A program made the translations under genes and the position numbers. Below the pieces are notes generated by a model. It was not told the DNA's origin. It worked only from the letters and a program-made list of their open reading frames with translations, and searched no databases. Of a stretch of DNA of 64,000 bases, positions 1-11,593 are shown in pieces (position 1 is the first letter of the stretch; each line of letters begins with the position of its first letter). Origin of the DNA: Deroplatys truncata (taxonomy: Eukaryota > Arthropoda > Insecta > Mantodea > Mantidae); assembly GCA_030765065.1 (NCBI GenBank), contig CM060985.1:4712001-4776000 (forward strand), in the 5' to 3' direction.

Positions 1-485
1 TGTGTGTGTCTGTGTGTGTGTGTCTGTGAACAGCATAACTCCAAAACTAACAGTCGGATAAACACCAAACTTGGTATTTAGGTTCAGTATCTTCCAGAGA
101 TGCGACACGAAGGTTTTCAAGAAAATCCCCCCACCCCAGACTACCCTTTACATGGAAGATTTTTCGAAAATTTTAATTTTCTCAAAAATGGCTCTAACGA
201 TTTTGATGAAAACATCATATGTTTAAGATAATGTCATGAGAAATGAAATGTATATCTTGAATTTTCTGGGAATGTCTCCAAAAGTATTCTTCATTGTGAA
301 CGACTTTTGCATAACTGGTAAACCATAAGAGATAGACAAAATTTTACTACACAAAAAATGTAGATCGCGTTAAAATACACAACTTACGTCATATACATTT
401 CTTTTGTTGAGTGAACCGTTTTCGAGATATTGCTTGTTATTTCCTTAAATTTTCCAATACTTATACTTTTTCTCAAATTCGTTAT
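1..485 (+). repeat. Unclassified 0.8-kb interspersed repeat, copy 1 (core, cut by window start)
   Basis: The copy opens in a TG-rich microsatellite (1-27), followed by landmarks that recur in the other copies: 'cataactcc', 'ccaaacttggtattta', 'gatgcgacac', 'ctctaacgattttgat', 'aaatgtatatcttgaa', 'cataactggtaaacc' and 'gagatatt'. The same order is seen at 2331-3125 and, reversed, at 3866-4705. The far left end is outside the window. I see no open frame that aligns with a transposase or polymerase and no clear terminal repeats, so the class stays open (a non-autonomous element or an untranslated part of a larger one). Confidence 0.8.
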
Positions 486-1465
486 TCATTTTTTTTGTCT
501 TGGATATGCAAAGAGTTATAATCTGTGGCAAAGGGAATGGTGCTGCACCTAGCAACCAGCTATTAACAGATATGTATGTGCTTAAAGGCTACTGTTTTTC
601 TATATTGCCCTTGTAAATATATATTCCCCTTACATCTACAAGAAAATTAGCAATAAGATAGGGTCTGCAGATGTTTATCTCGATTAACATGAACTAGATG
701 GAGAATAAGCGTTTGTATAAATAGTTTGTACAAGAGTAGAGAAAGTCATGTGAGTGTAACACATCAGATTTTTTTATGTCCTGAACATGCAAAGAGAATG
801 GAATTCGCCACATAGCAACCAGCGTTAAAATATTTGACTATCGCTTAAAAGCTACCATATTCCCCTTGCATCTACAAGAAAATTACCAATAAGATTGACA
901 TCTCGATATCTCGATTAACATGAAGCATATGGAGAATAGGCGTTTGTAAAATTAGATTGTACAAGAGTAGAGAAAGTTATGTGAGTGTAACACATCAGAT
1001 TTTTTTTTATGTCCTGGACATGCAAAGAGAATGGAATGCGCCACATAGCAACCAGCGTTAAAATATTTGACTATCGCTTATAACCTACCATATTCCCCTT
1101 GCATCTACAAGAAAATTAGCAATAAGATTGACATCTCGATATCTCGATTAACATGAAGCATATGGAGAATAAACGTTTGTAAAAATAGTTTGTACAACAG
1201 TAGAGAAAGTCATGTGAGTGTAACACAACAGATTTTTTATATCCTGGACATGCAAAGAGAATGGAATGCGCCACATAGCAACCAGCGTTAAAATATTTGA
1301 CTATCGCTTAAAAGCTACCATATTCCCCTTGCATCTACAAGAAAATTACCAATAAGATTGACATCTCGATATCTCGATTAACATGAAGCATATGGAGAAT
1401 AGGCGTTTGTAAAAATAGATTGTACAAGAGTAGAGAAAGTCATGTGAGTGTAACACATCAGATTT
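486..1465 (+). repeat. Tandemly amplified 231-bp tail of the 0.8-kb repeat (about 4 copies)
   Basis: The tail module runs from 'atgtcctggacatgcaaag' through 'ccacatagcaaccagcg', 'catctacaagaaaatta' and 'ctcgattaacatgaa' to 'gagaaagtcatgtgag'. The landmark 'gaaagt(c/t)atgtgagtg' falls at 741, 972, 1205 and 1435, a spacing of 230-233 bp. The first copy (486-770) is the most diverged and the next three are close to each other. Elsewhere in the window this module appears once per element, so the tandem state is specific to this copy. Confidence 0.85.
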
Positions 1466-1466
1466 T

Positions 1467-1813
1467 TTGTATATTGCCTCAAGTACCCTAATAATCTGTC
1501 CTGACAAACCCTTTGCCCGTAATTTCACCCAGAGTGCTTGCCTTTCCACACAGTCGAAAATCTATAAAATCACAATGTAGTGTTCCCCTCTTTGCTTCAC
1601 TCTAACACTATCTAATATAAATATATTGTCTACCGTGCTGAACCCCGCTTGAAATACGGATAATAATTTATTGTTTTCGTTGATCTATTGTCTCAACCGC
1701 TCATATCAAATCTTACAGTAAATTTTGCTCATTACTGAAAGAAGCGCTACCCTCCCCTATAGTTGTCCGGAATTTTTGTGTTTCTCTTTTTATATATTGC
1801 CGTCGTCCATTCA
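1467..1813 (-). pseudogene. Relic of a LINE (non-LTR) reverse transcriptase
   Basis: Read on the minus strand, this stretch holds in order the landmarks of the N-terminal half of a non-LTR reverse transcriptase: EWTTAIYKK, PDNYRG, KIYCKI, YERLRQ, KLLSVFQAGF, STVDNIFIL, then FDCVERQALWVKLRAKGLSG and QIIRVLEAIY. In intact relatives the QAGF block is followed by a short basic stretch before STVDNIF, and FDCV is preceded by a longer FxDFxKA block; both are shortened here. Reading these landmarks needs several frame changes and passes stop codons, so it is a dead 5'- and 3'-truncated fragment of about 115 codons. The catalytic YxDD region is absent. It lies between two copies of the 0.8-kb repeat. 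The fragment is too short to assign a clade. Confidence 0.75.
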
Positions 1814-1814
1814 T

Positions 1815-2330
1815 ACCGCCTACAATAGCAGGTAGAGCAAGTAGTATACTCAAAAACTGAAATTTACCCGCAAATACTGTTCTCAAGTTCCCTGATAATT
1901 TCCGTGTGTGTCTGTGAACAGAAGCTCAGCAAAGGAAAGTGATTAAATACCAAACTTGGTCTTGCAAGCATGCGACACCAACATTTTCCATCCTTTGCAT
2001 GAAATATGTTGGATATATTTGTTTTCTCAACAACAAAAAGAAGCTCTTGACAATTTGGTTTAAGACATTTACATAAAAAATAAAATGTATATCTTAAATT
2101 TTGTGGTAATATCCTACAGTAACTGATAAATCCTGAGTTGGACAAGAGTGTACCACACAAAAAAAATAGACCTCGTTAAAACCTACGTCACTTTGCAAGA
2201 TATTCCTTTGTTTTTTCCAATATTTTAAAGCACCGTTCCTTTGTTTCTCGTAGTGTAATACAGAGGGCATGGAATAATTTCAAACCCAGCATATAACGAC
2301 CCATTTTTACTTTCTCTACTACGTATAGCA
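1815..2330 (+). repeat. 0.8-kb interspersed repeat, copy 2 (diverged)
   Basis: It starts with a head 'caatagcaggtagagcaagta' like the one at 2331, then 'ccgtgtgtgtctgtgaacag', 'taccaaacttggt', 'gcgacacca', 'aaaatgtatatctta', 'cctcgttaaaacc' and 'gatattcctttg'. Order and orientation match the other plus-strand copies but substitutions and gaps are frequent, and the 231-bp tail is reduced. It is probably an older copy than the one that follows. Confidence 0.65.
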
Positions 2331-3125
2331 GGTAGGGGAACTATTGCATTCCACCCCAAAATTCGATACCCAGATTTCGCCGGAAATACATGTTTTGAGG
2401 TGCCCTGAATACAAATAAAGCATTTTTGGAAACATGTCCGTGTGTGTGTCAATTAACAGCAACACTCAAAAAGGAAAGGTCTTGGTATGTAAGTTTAGTA
2501 TCTTCCAAGGACGCGACACAAACATTTTCAAGAAAATCCCCCACCCCGAACTACCCTTTACAAGGACATTTTTCTAAAATTTTGATTTCCTCAAAAATGC
2601 CTCTAACGATTTTGATTAAAATATCATATGTTTAAGATATTTTCACGATAAATGAAATGTATATCTTGAACTTTCTAGGAATATCCCCAAAGTCCTCTTC
2701 ATTATGAACGGCTTTTGCATAACTGGTAAACCGTAAGAGATAGACAAAAGTTTACTATACAAAATATGTAGATCTCGTTAAAACACACAATTTATGTCAT
2801 ACATTTTTTGTGGAGTCAACCATTTCCGAGATATTCCTTGTTATTTGTTTGAATTTTCCAATACTTGTACTTTTTCTCAAATGGGAATCCGTTATTCGTT
2901 TTTTTATGTCCTGGACGTACAAAGAGAATGGAATACTCCACATAGCAACCAGTTCTTAAAACATTTGACTATCGCTTAAAGCCTACCAATTCCCCTTTCA
3001 TCTACAAGAAAATTAGCAATAAGATAGTTTCTGCAAACGTTTATCTCGATTAACATTAAGTAGATAGAAAAATAAACTTTGGTAAGAATAGTTTGTAGAA
3101 GAATGCGTAAAGAAAGTCATGTTTT
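2331..3125 (+). repeat. 0.8-kb interspersed repeat, copy 3 (most complete)
   Basis: This is the best reference copy in the window. It has the head 'agcaggtaggggaac', a segment ending in 'ggaaacatgtccgtgtgtg', the core landmarks ('gcgacacaaacattttcaag', 'ctctaacgattttgat', 'ggcttttgcataactgg', 'ccgagatattccttg'), and a single tail module (about 2905-3125) ending 'gaaagtcatg'. Its head-to-tail order defines the family. I see no coding potential and no target-site duplication I can defend. Confidence 0.8.
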
Positions 3126-3865
3126 GTTTCTGATCTTGAATTCTAGTATTTATGTATATCCAAGTTAGCAGAAAAGTCGGATATTTACGTTGAGCACGTT
3201 TGAAGGACATTTTGATAACTAATGAAATGTGGCGACTAGAACTGCCAGAAACGTCAGTAAAATAAACACTGATTAGCTAGCTAGTTGGGGAATACTCTTA
3301 ACCTTTGTGGTACAGCATTAAAAATTTTATCCAAAGCACTACATAATTATACTGAATTTTGGTCTAGTTTAATTTGTAATATATCAATTTAAACAATTTT
3401 GAGTGGACTATTTATGTATATTTAACCAAACTTTGAAACTATTTAAATTCTCTTTAACATATAAGACGCAGTTGAGCACCCAAGCGAGGCCTACAGTGGT
3501 GTATATAATCAACTCCACAAATTAATGTACGAGCCTTTTTTTACAAAATAAAAGTCTTAGTTGCTAAAGCATAAATACCTTGCATGAGCAAAAGAGACCG
3601 TATCACTCCAAATTGTTAACATAGATAGTGCTGTGTGATCAGTCACCATCCTATATCTCAAACAGAAGATCCACAATCACTGTTAATGTGAGTGTTTTTC
3701 CTTTGTTAATACTTAAATTGTTGACGTAAACCAATCTTTAATAATGCATGTCGTTTGGTTCTTAGTATGTTTTCATTTTTATCATATAAAATAATAACTA
3801 GATGAAGTGCATATAGATAAGAAGTTACATTTACATCACATTATACAAATAACAAACTTAAAAAT
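3126..3865. other. AT-rich spacer, nothing recognised
   Basis: AT-rich sequence without a supported gene, RNA or repeat. It separates the plus-strand copy at 2331-3125 from the inverted copy at 3866-4705. Confidence 0.5.
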
Positions 3866-4705
3866 CTGATGTGTTACACTCACATGACTTTCTCTACTCT
3901 TGCATAAACTATTTTTACAAACGCTCATTCTCCATATGCTTCATGTTAATCGAGATATCGAGATGTCAATCTTATTGGTTATTTTCTTGTAGATGCAAGG
4001 GGAATTGGTAGGCTTTAAGCGACAGTCAAATATTTTAAGAGCTGGTTGCTATGTGGAGTATTCCAATCTCGTTGCATTACCAGGACAAAAAAAATGAATA
4101 ACGAATTTGAGAAAAAGTATAAGTATTGGAAAATTTAAGGGAATAACAAGTAATATCTCGAAAATGGTTCACCCAACAAAAAAATGTATATGACATAAAT
4201 TGTGTATTTTAACGCGATCTACATTTTTTGTGTAGTAAAATTTTGTCTATCTCTTATGGTTTACTGGTTATGCTAAAGTCGTTCACAAGGAAAAATACTT
4301 TTGGAGACATTCCCAGAAAATTCAAGATATACATTTCATTTGTCATAAAAATATCTTAAACATATGATATTTTAATCAAAATCGTTAGAGCCATTTTTGA
4401 GAACATTAAAATTTTCGAAAAATGTTCCATGTAGAGTGTAATCTGGGGTGGGGTGATTTTCTTGAAAACCTTCGTGTCGCATCTCTGGAAGATACTGAAC
4501 CTAAATACCAAGTTTGGTATTTATCCGACTGTTCGTTTCTGAGTTATGTTGTTCACAGACACACAGACACACGGACACATAGACACACACACATACGGAC
4601 ATGTTTCCAAAAATGCTTTTTTTGGATTCAGAGGGTCTCAAAGCATGTATTTCCGGTGATATCTCGGTATGGAATTTTTGGGTGGAATACAATACTTCCC
4701 CTACT
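3866..4705 (-). repeat. 0.8-kb interspersed repeat, copy 4 (inverted)
   Basis: It reads as the reverse complement of copy 3. The tail comes first ('cacatgactttctctactc', 'cttcatgttaatcgagat', 'ttggttattttcttgtagat'), then the core ('ctcttatggtttactggtta', 'atatacatttcatttg', 'atcaaaatcgttagagcc', 'cttcgtgtcgcatctctgg', 'ccaagtttggtatttatcc'). Next come a CA-rich run (about 4555-4601) and the head ('ggaatttttgggtggaatac', 'cttcccctactta'). The element looks full length. With copy 3 it makes an inverted pair. Confidence 0.8.
4555..4601. repeat. CA-rich microsatellite inside the inverted repeat copy
   Basis: A run of imperfect ACACAGACAC-type units, complementary to the TG-rich run at the head of the plus-strand copies (for example 1-27 and about 2434-2450). 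It is therefore an internal part of the element and not an independent microsatellite. Confidence 0.8.
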
Positions 4706-4867
4706 TACTAACAGTAGTGTTAATTGTTGACTTGCACATTGTCGGTTCGAAACCGTACGTAGTTGATACAGCCGATTTTCAGTTTGTCACAGGATTAGCA
4801 GACAAAGGCCCCGCCGAGCTTGTGCTGTAACGTCTACCGCAAATGTAGATATGTGTCGAGCATCCTC

Positions 4868-5312
4868 ATTCCCCCACCCCAAACCACCCTTTAATTTGAT
4901 TTCCTCAAAACATTTTGATAAAAATACCATACGTTTAGAACATTTACATGACAAATAAAATGTATATCTTGAATTTTCTAGGAACGGCCTGTGAAGTGCT
5001 CTTTTGTAAACCGTTAAACCGCACAGTTTATATCATATACCTGGTTAACCATTTCCACTTTACAATTCAAAATACTTATAGTCTTCTCAATGGGAAGCCG
5101 TTATTCGTTTTTTCTTTTTCTCTCTTTCTTGATCATACAAAGAAAACGGAATTTCATATCCACTATATAGTGACCAACTCTTAAAACATTTGAATATCGC
5201 TTAAGCCTACCGTATGTAATAAAATAATTTTTGCAAATGTTTATATCGATTAGAAGAATAAGGGTTTATACAACTGAGTAGAGAAAATGATGTGAATGCA
5301 GCACATAAGATT
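4868..5312 (+). repeat. 0.8-kb interspersed repeat, copy 5 (5'-truncated)
   Basis: The copy begins at the 'cccccaccccaaaccaccc' part of the core and continues with 'aaatgtatatcttgaatttt', 'ctcaatgggaagccgttatt' and the tail ('cttaaaacatttgaatatcg', 'gagtagagaaaatgatgtg'). The head and the TG-rich part are missing. Divergence from copy 3 is moderate. Confidence 0.7.
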
Positions 5313-5890
5313 TTTAGCATGACTCAAAACCGAAGTCGGTTAAATACAAAACCTCCCAAGGATGCGACACTAACATTTGAAGAAAATGGGTGTAACTATT
5401 TTGACAAAGTACCACACATTAAATATATTTACACGACAAATAAAATATATATCTTGGATTTTCTGGGAAGGGTCCGTGAACCTTTCTTCATTCAGAAGAA
5501 TTTTTTTAATAATCATGTATAACTGGTAAATATTAAACAGTAGACGAAAAGTACTTCACAAAAAATGCACATCTCTTTAAAACAACAATTTATTTCAAAT
5601 AATTTGTTCTAACATAAACGATTTCCCAGATATCATTATTAATAGCTCGAATTGTTCAATAATTTGTCCTTTGTTTAAAGCGCTGTCGACTTTCAGTTGT
5701 TTCTCGTGATGTCATGGCCAGCATATAGCGTCCAGTTGGTAAACATTTGACTATCGCTGTTCTCTTTGTATCCATAACTAAATGTGTAATGTAGCCGTTT
5801 CTGTAAAGGCTTGTCTCGATTAAAATGAAGTAGACAGGAAATAAGTTTGTATACCGATTAATATAAAGGATAGAGATAGTACCACATTCA
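5313..5890 (+). repeat. 0.8-kb interspersed repeat, copy 6 (diverged)
   Basis: It follows directly on copy 5 and repeats the core order: 'gatgcgacactaac', 'acgacaaataaaatatat', 'cttggattttctgggaa', 'cataactggtaaa'-like, 'gatttcccagatat', then a degraded tail ('aacatttgactatcgct', 'gtctcgattaaaatgaagta'). It is one of the more decayed copies. The abutting arrangement suggests head-to-tail duplication or repeated insertion at the same place. Confidence 0.6.
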
Positions 5891-7050
5891 TTATTAAATA
5901 ATAACCGGTCGGATGAGGGATTTAGAATGTGTGCTGGTTGTTTCACATTATTATAAAGATCTCAGGGAGTCAGAAATATGTAAACGTGAGGAAAGCTATC
6001 ATTAGAACGAGCACATGTGAAAAGTCTCCCCTAACAATATAGGGATTTGTTTTAAAAGCCAAGCCAAAAATAAGGTCAGCGTGTTTTAGTTTAACAACTG
6101 TAATATTTTTCCAAAGAAGTGAAAACACACGTACCTGGAAGTGGATAATATATTCGTGACGATAACTCCTTACAACTCTGCAACCAAACCAACACTGTGA
6201 CCGTGAAGTTGTCTCCGTTGTGTGCGTGTCTAACCGGCGCATGCGCCCTGGCACCTTCTACCTTGTACATTCAAACTTCTGCTGAACCTTGTACACGAGA
6301 AACGCGTTACATTATTACTAGCTGTCCCTCTAAAACACGAATGGTGATTTATTACATTTAACCCCCCTCTCTTTATGAAATAAATGCACAATGATCTACA
6401 AGATTGAATGCTCAATCCTGCTTTTTACATATTGAACTATTAATGTGACCTCAAAAACATCCTTTTCCGATTACAGAATTATCTAAGTAGTCCTGAAATG
6501 TTCAGATAATCACAGCAGATGAAAGTTCAAACTTTGGTCCAGTAGTTACTTAATAAATAAACACTACACAGTTTTCACGTTTGGGGAAAGTATAACAGCC
6601 CGAAATCAACATTCAACGAACGTGGCAAGGAACTTAGAGCTTTCACACATAGTGCCTAACTAATTTCAGCTGTTAATTGTGGGTATAGCCTGTTTCTACT
6701 TGCGGCCGGAAGCTCCTGTGAATTATAACCACATACAAGATGCCCTCACAGCTCTCAACATGAGCATGTAAATAAAACCATGCGTGTCAACACTAACATT
6801 ATCCAACTCCACAATCACATTACCGCAATCACGGTTACCTTATAGGATTTTCATATCAAACGTTTAGTGCCACTCAAAGCCGACGTTTGCGAAATTCGTG
6901 CGCGAGTTATCTCCGAAATTTCTTTGGACCTCGTTCTAGTTTACTGCGGTGATTTCATTGAGCGAGCTTTTCCCCTGTAAGAACAGCTCAATTTGTTATC
7001 TAGAATACAACCTGGTTCCCTGAATATATACACAACATTACGATGTGAGG
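5891..7050. other. Low-copy sequence, no feature recognised
   Basis: About 1.2 kb of mixed composition between the interspersed repeats and satellite I. Short open frames occur on both strands, but none shows a recognisable domain, a splice-consistent structure or a compositional change. I see no tRNA, rRNA or repeat unit here. Confidence 0.45.
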
Positions 7051-8385
7051 CGCACAAACAGGAGGGCATCTGTCTCACTTGTTCACAAGAGTTTGTTGTC
7101 ACACAGGAATCATACATGAAGATTCTGTGTGCTGACATTATAACAGCAGGGAATCTGACTCACTTCTCTACAAAGGTTTGTTGTCACATAGGAATCATAC
7201 ATGAAGATTCTGTGTGTTGCTATAATAACAGCAGGGAATCTGTCTCACTTCTCTACAAGAGTTTGTTGTCACATAGGAATCATACATGAAGATTCTGTGT
7301 GCTGGCATTATAACAGCAGGGAATCTGTCTCACTTCTCTACAAGAGTTTGTTGTCACATAGGAATCATACACGAAGATTCTGTGTGTTGGCATTATAACA
7401 GCAGGGAATCTGTCTCGCTTCTCTATAAGAGTTTATTGTCACATAGGAATCATACATGAACATTCTGTGTGCTGGCATTATAATAGCAGGGAATCTGTCT
7501 CTCTTCTCTACAAGAGTTTGTTGTCACATAGGAATCATACATGAAGATTCTGTATGCTGGCATTATAATAGCAGGGAATCTGTCTCACTTCTCTACAAGA
7601 GTTTGTTGTCACATAGGAATCATACATGAAGATTCTGTGTGCTGGCATTATAACAGCAGGGAATCTGTCTCACTTCTCTACAAGAGTTTGTTGTCACATA
7701 GGAATCATACACGAAGATTCTGTGTGTTGGCATTATAACAGCAGGGAATCTGTCTCTCTTCTCTACAAGAGTTTGTTGTCACATAGGAATCATACATGCA
7801 GATTCTGTGTGTTGGCATTATAACAGCAGGGAATCTGTCTCGCTTCTCTACAAGAGTTTATTGTCACATAGGAATCATACATGAACATTCTGTGTGCTGG
7901 CATTATAACAGCAGGGAATCTGTCTCGCTTCTCTACAAGAGTTTATTGTCACATAGGAATCATACATGAACATTCTGTGTGCTGGCATTATAACAGCAGG
8001 GAATCTGTCTCTCTTCTCTACAAGAGTTTGTTGTCACATAGGAATCATACACGAAGATTCTGTGTGTTGGTATTATAACAGCAGGGAATCTGTCTCACTT
8101 CTCTACAAGAGTTTGTTGTCATATAGCAATCATACATGAAGATTCTTTGTGCTGGCATTATAACAGCAGGGAATCTGTCTCACTTCTCTACAAGAGTTTG
8201 TTGTCACATAGGAATCATACACGAAGATTCTGTGTGTTGATATTATAACAGCAGGGAATCTGTCTCACTTCTCTACAAGAGTTTGTTGTCATATAGCAAT
8301 CATACATGAAGATTCTGTGTGCTGGCATTATAACACCAGGGAATCTGTCTCACTTCTCTACAAGAGTTTGTTGTCACATAGGAAT

Positions 8386-9230
8386 CATACATGAACATTC
8401 TGTGTGCTGGCATTATAATAGCAGGGAATCTGTCTCTCTTCTCTACAAGAGTTTGCTGTCACAGGAATCATACATGAAGATTCCGTGTGCTGGCATTATA
8501 ACATCAGGGAATCTGTCTCACTTCTCTACAAGAGTTTCTTGTTACATAGGAATCATACACGAAGATTCTGTGTGCTGACATTATAACATCAGGGAATCTG
8601 TCTCACTTCTCTACAAGAGTTTGTTGTCAGATAGGAATCATACATGAAGATTCCGTGTGTTGGCATTATAACATCAGGGAATCTGTCTCACTTCTCTACA
8701 AGAGTTTGTTGTCACATAGGAATCATACACGAAGATTCTGTGTGCTGGCATTATAACAGCAGAGAATCTGTCTCACTTCTCTACAAGAGTTTGTTGTCAC
8801 ATAGGAATCATACATGAAGATTGTGTGTGCTGACATTATAACAGCAGGGAATCTGTCTCACTTCCCTACAAGAGTTTGTTGTCACATAGGAATCATACAT
8901 GAAGATTCCGTGTGCTGGCATTATAACATCAGGGAATGTCTCACTTCTCTACAAGAGTTTGTTGTCACATAGGAATCATACATGAAGATTGTGTGTGCTG
9001 ACATTATAACAGCAGGGAATCTGTCTCTCTTCTCTACAAGAGTTTGTTGTCACAGGAATCATACATGAAGATTCTGTGTGCTGACATTATAATAGCAGGG
9101 AATCTGTCTCACTTCTCCACAAGAGTTTATTGTCACATAGGAATCATACACGAAGATTCTGTGTGCTGGCATTCTAACAGCAGGGAATCTGTCTCACTTC
9201 TCTACAAGAGTTTGTTGTCACATAGGAATC
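8386..9230. repeat. Block of about 10 units duplicated within satellite I (copy 1)
   Basis: The order of variant units here reappears at about 10748-11593, an offset of about 2363 bp. Shared rare markers are 'cataggaatca' shortened to 'caggaatca' at matching places, the 'gtcagatagg' unit, the 'gcagagaatctg' unit, 'gaagattgtgtgtg', and the 'ctccacaagagtttattg' plus 'ggcattctaacag' pair. A few single-base differences separate the two copies. Confidence 0.85.
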
Positions 9231-10747
9231 ATACAAGAAGATTCTGTGTGCTGGCATTATAACAGCAGGGAATCTGTCTCACTTCTCTACAAGAGTTTGT
9301 TGTCACATAGGAATCATACATGAAGATTCTGTATGCTGGCATTATAACAGCAGGGAATCTGTCTCACTTCTCTACAAGAGTTTGTTGTCACATAGGAATC
9401 ATACACGAAGATTCTGTGTGTTGGTATTATAACAGCAGGGAATCTGTCTCACTTCTCTACAAGAGTTTGTTGTCATATAGCAATCATACATGAAGATTCT
9501 TTGTGCTGGCATTATAACAGCAGGGAATCTGTCTCACTTCTCTACAAGAGTTTGTGTCACATAGGAATCATACACGAAGATTCTGTGTGTTGATATTATG
9601 ACAGCAGGGAATCTGTCTCTCTTCTCTACAAGAGTTTGTTGTCATATAGCAATCATACATGAAGATTCTGTGTGCTGGCATTATAACAGCAGGGAATCTG
9701 TCTCACTTCTCTACAAGAGTTTGCTGTCACAGAAATCATACATGAAGATTCCGTGTGCTGGCATTATAACATCAGGGAATCTGTCTCACTTCCCTACAAG
9801 AGTTTGTTGTCACATAGGAATCATACACGAAGATTCTGTGTGCTGACATTATAACATCAGGGAATCTGTCTCACTTCTCTACAAGAGTTTGTTGTCACAT
9901 AGGAATCATACATGAAGATTCTGTGTGCTGACATTATAACAGCAGGGAATCTGTCTCACTTCTCTACAAGAGTTTGTTGTCACATAGGAATCATACATGA
10001 AGATTCCGTGTGCTGGCATTATAACATCAGGGAATGTCTCACTTCTCTACAAGAGTTTGTTGTCACATAGGAATCATACATGAAGATTCTGTATGCTGGC
10101 ATTATAACAGCAGGGAATCTGTCTCACTTCTCTACAAGAGTTTGTTGTCACATAGGAATCATACACGAAGATTCTGTGTGTTGGTATTATAACAGCAGGG
10201 AATCTGTCTCACTTCTCTACAAGAGTTTGTTGTCATATAGCAATCATACATGAAGATTCTTTGTGCTGGCATTATAACAGCAGGGAATCTGTCTCACTTC
10301 TCTACAAGAGTTTGTTGTCACATAGGAATCATACACGAAGATTCTGTGTGTTGATATTATAACAGCAGGGAATCTGTCTCACTTCTCTACAAGAGTTTGT
10401 TGTCATATAGCAATCATACATGAAGATTCTGTGTGCTGGCATTATAACAGCAGGGAATCTGTCTCACTTCTCTACAAGAGTTTGTTGTCACATAGGAATC
10501 ATACATGAAGATTGTGTGTGCTGACATTATAATAGCAGGGAATCTGTGTCTCTTCTCTACAAGAGTTTGCTGTCACAGGAATCATACATGAAGATTCCGT
10601 GTGCTGGCATTATAACATCAGGGAATCTGTCTCACTTCTCTACAAGAGTTTGCTGTCACAGGAATCATACATGAAGATTCTGTGTGCTGGCATTATAACA
10701 GCAGGGAATCTGTCTCTCTTCTCTACAAGAGTTTGCTGTCACAGGAG

Positions 10748-11593
10748 TCATACATGAACATTCTGTGTGCTGGCATTATAATAGCAGGGAATCTGTCTCT
10801 CTTCTCTACAAGAGTTTGCTGTCACAGGAATCATACATGAAGATTCCGTGTGCTGGCATTATAACATCAGGGAATCTGTCTCACTTCTCTACAAGAGTTT
10901 GTTGTCATATAGGAATCATACACGAAGATTCTGTGTGCTGACATTATAACATCAGGGAATCTGTCTCACTTCTCTACAAGAGTTTGTTGTCAGATAGGAA
11001 TCATACATGAAGATTCCGTGTGTTGGCATTATAACAGCAGGGAATCTGTTTCACTTCTCTACAAGAGTTTGTTGTCACATAGGAATCATACACGAAGATT
11101 CTGTGTGCTGGCATTATAACAGCAGAGAATCTGTCTCACTTCTCTACAAGAGTTTGTTGTCACATAGGAATCATACATGAAGATTGTGTGTGCTGACATT
11201 ATAACAGCAGGGAATCTGTCTCACTTCTCTACAAGAGTTTGTTGTCACATAGGAATCATACATGAAGATTCCGTGTGCTGGCATTATAACATCAGGGAAT
11301 GTCTCACTTCTCTACAAGAGTTTGTTGTCACATAGGAATCATACATGAAGATTGTGTGTGCTGACATTATAACAGCAGGGAATCTGTCTCTCTTCTCTAC
11401 AAGAGTTTGTTGTCACAGGAATCATACATGAAGATTCTGTGTGCTGACATTATAATAGCAGGGAATCTGTCTCACTTCTCCACAAGAGTTTATTGTCACA
11501 TAGGAATCATACACGAAGATTCTGTGTGCTGGCATTCTAACAGCAGGGAATCTGTCTCACTTCTCTACAAGAGTTTGTTGTCACATAGGAATC
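10748..11593. repeat. Block of about 10 units duplicated within satellite I (copy 2)
   Basis: Second copy of the block at 8386-9230, in the same orientation. It carries a few private changes, such as 'gtcatatagg' where the first copy has 'gttacatagg'. Confidence 0.85.

Noticed and set aside
2331-3125. Terminal inverted repeats of the 0.8-kb family ('actttctctac' near 2309 and 'gtagagaaagt' at tail ends such as 1432)
   Set aside because: The left string may belong to the tail of the preceding copy, other copies do not show it at their heads, and no target duplication is visible. I do not classify the family as a DNA transposon on this.
4706-4867. Possible tRNA-derived head around 'ggttcgaaacc' (4744-4754)
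   Set aside because: The B-box-like string is good, but no A box is found at the expected 43-44 bp upstream, which is occupied by the end of the inverted repeat copy.
6230-6415. Minus-strand 61-codon frame and a 'ttactagctgtccc' string near 6312
   Set aside because: The string recalls a motif seen in insect repeats, but the following sequence does not support it, and the frame has no recognisable domain.
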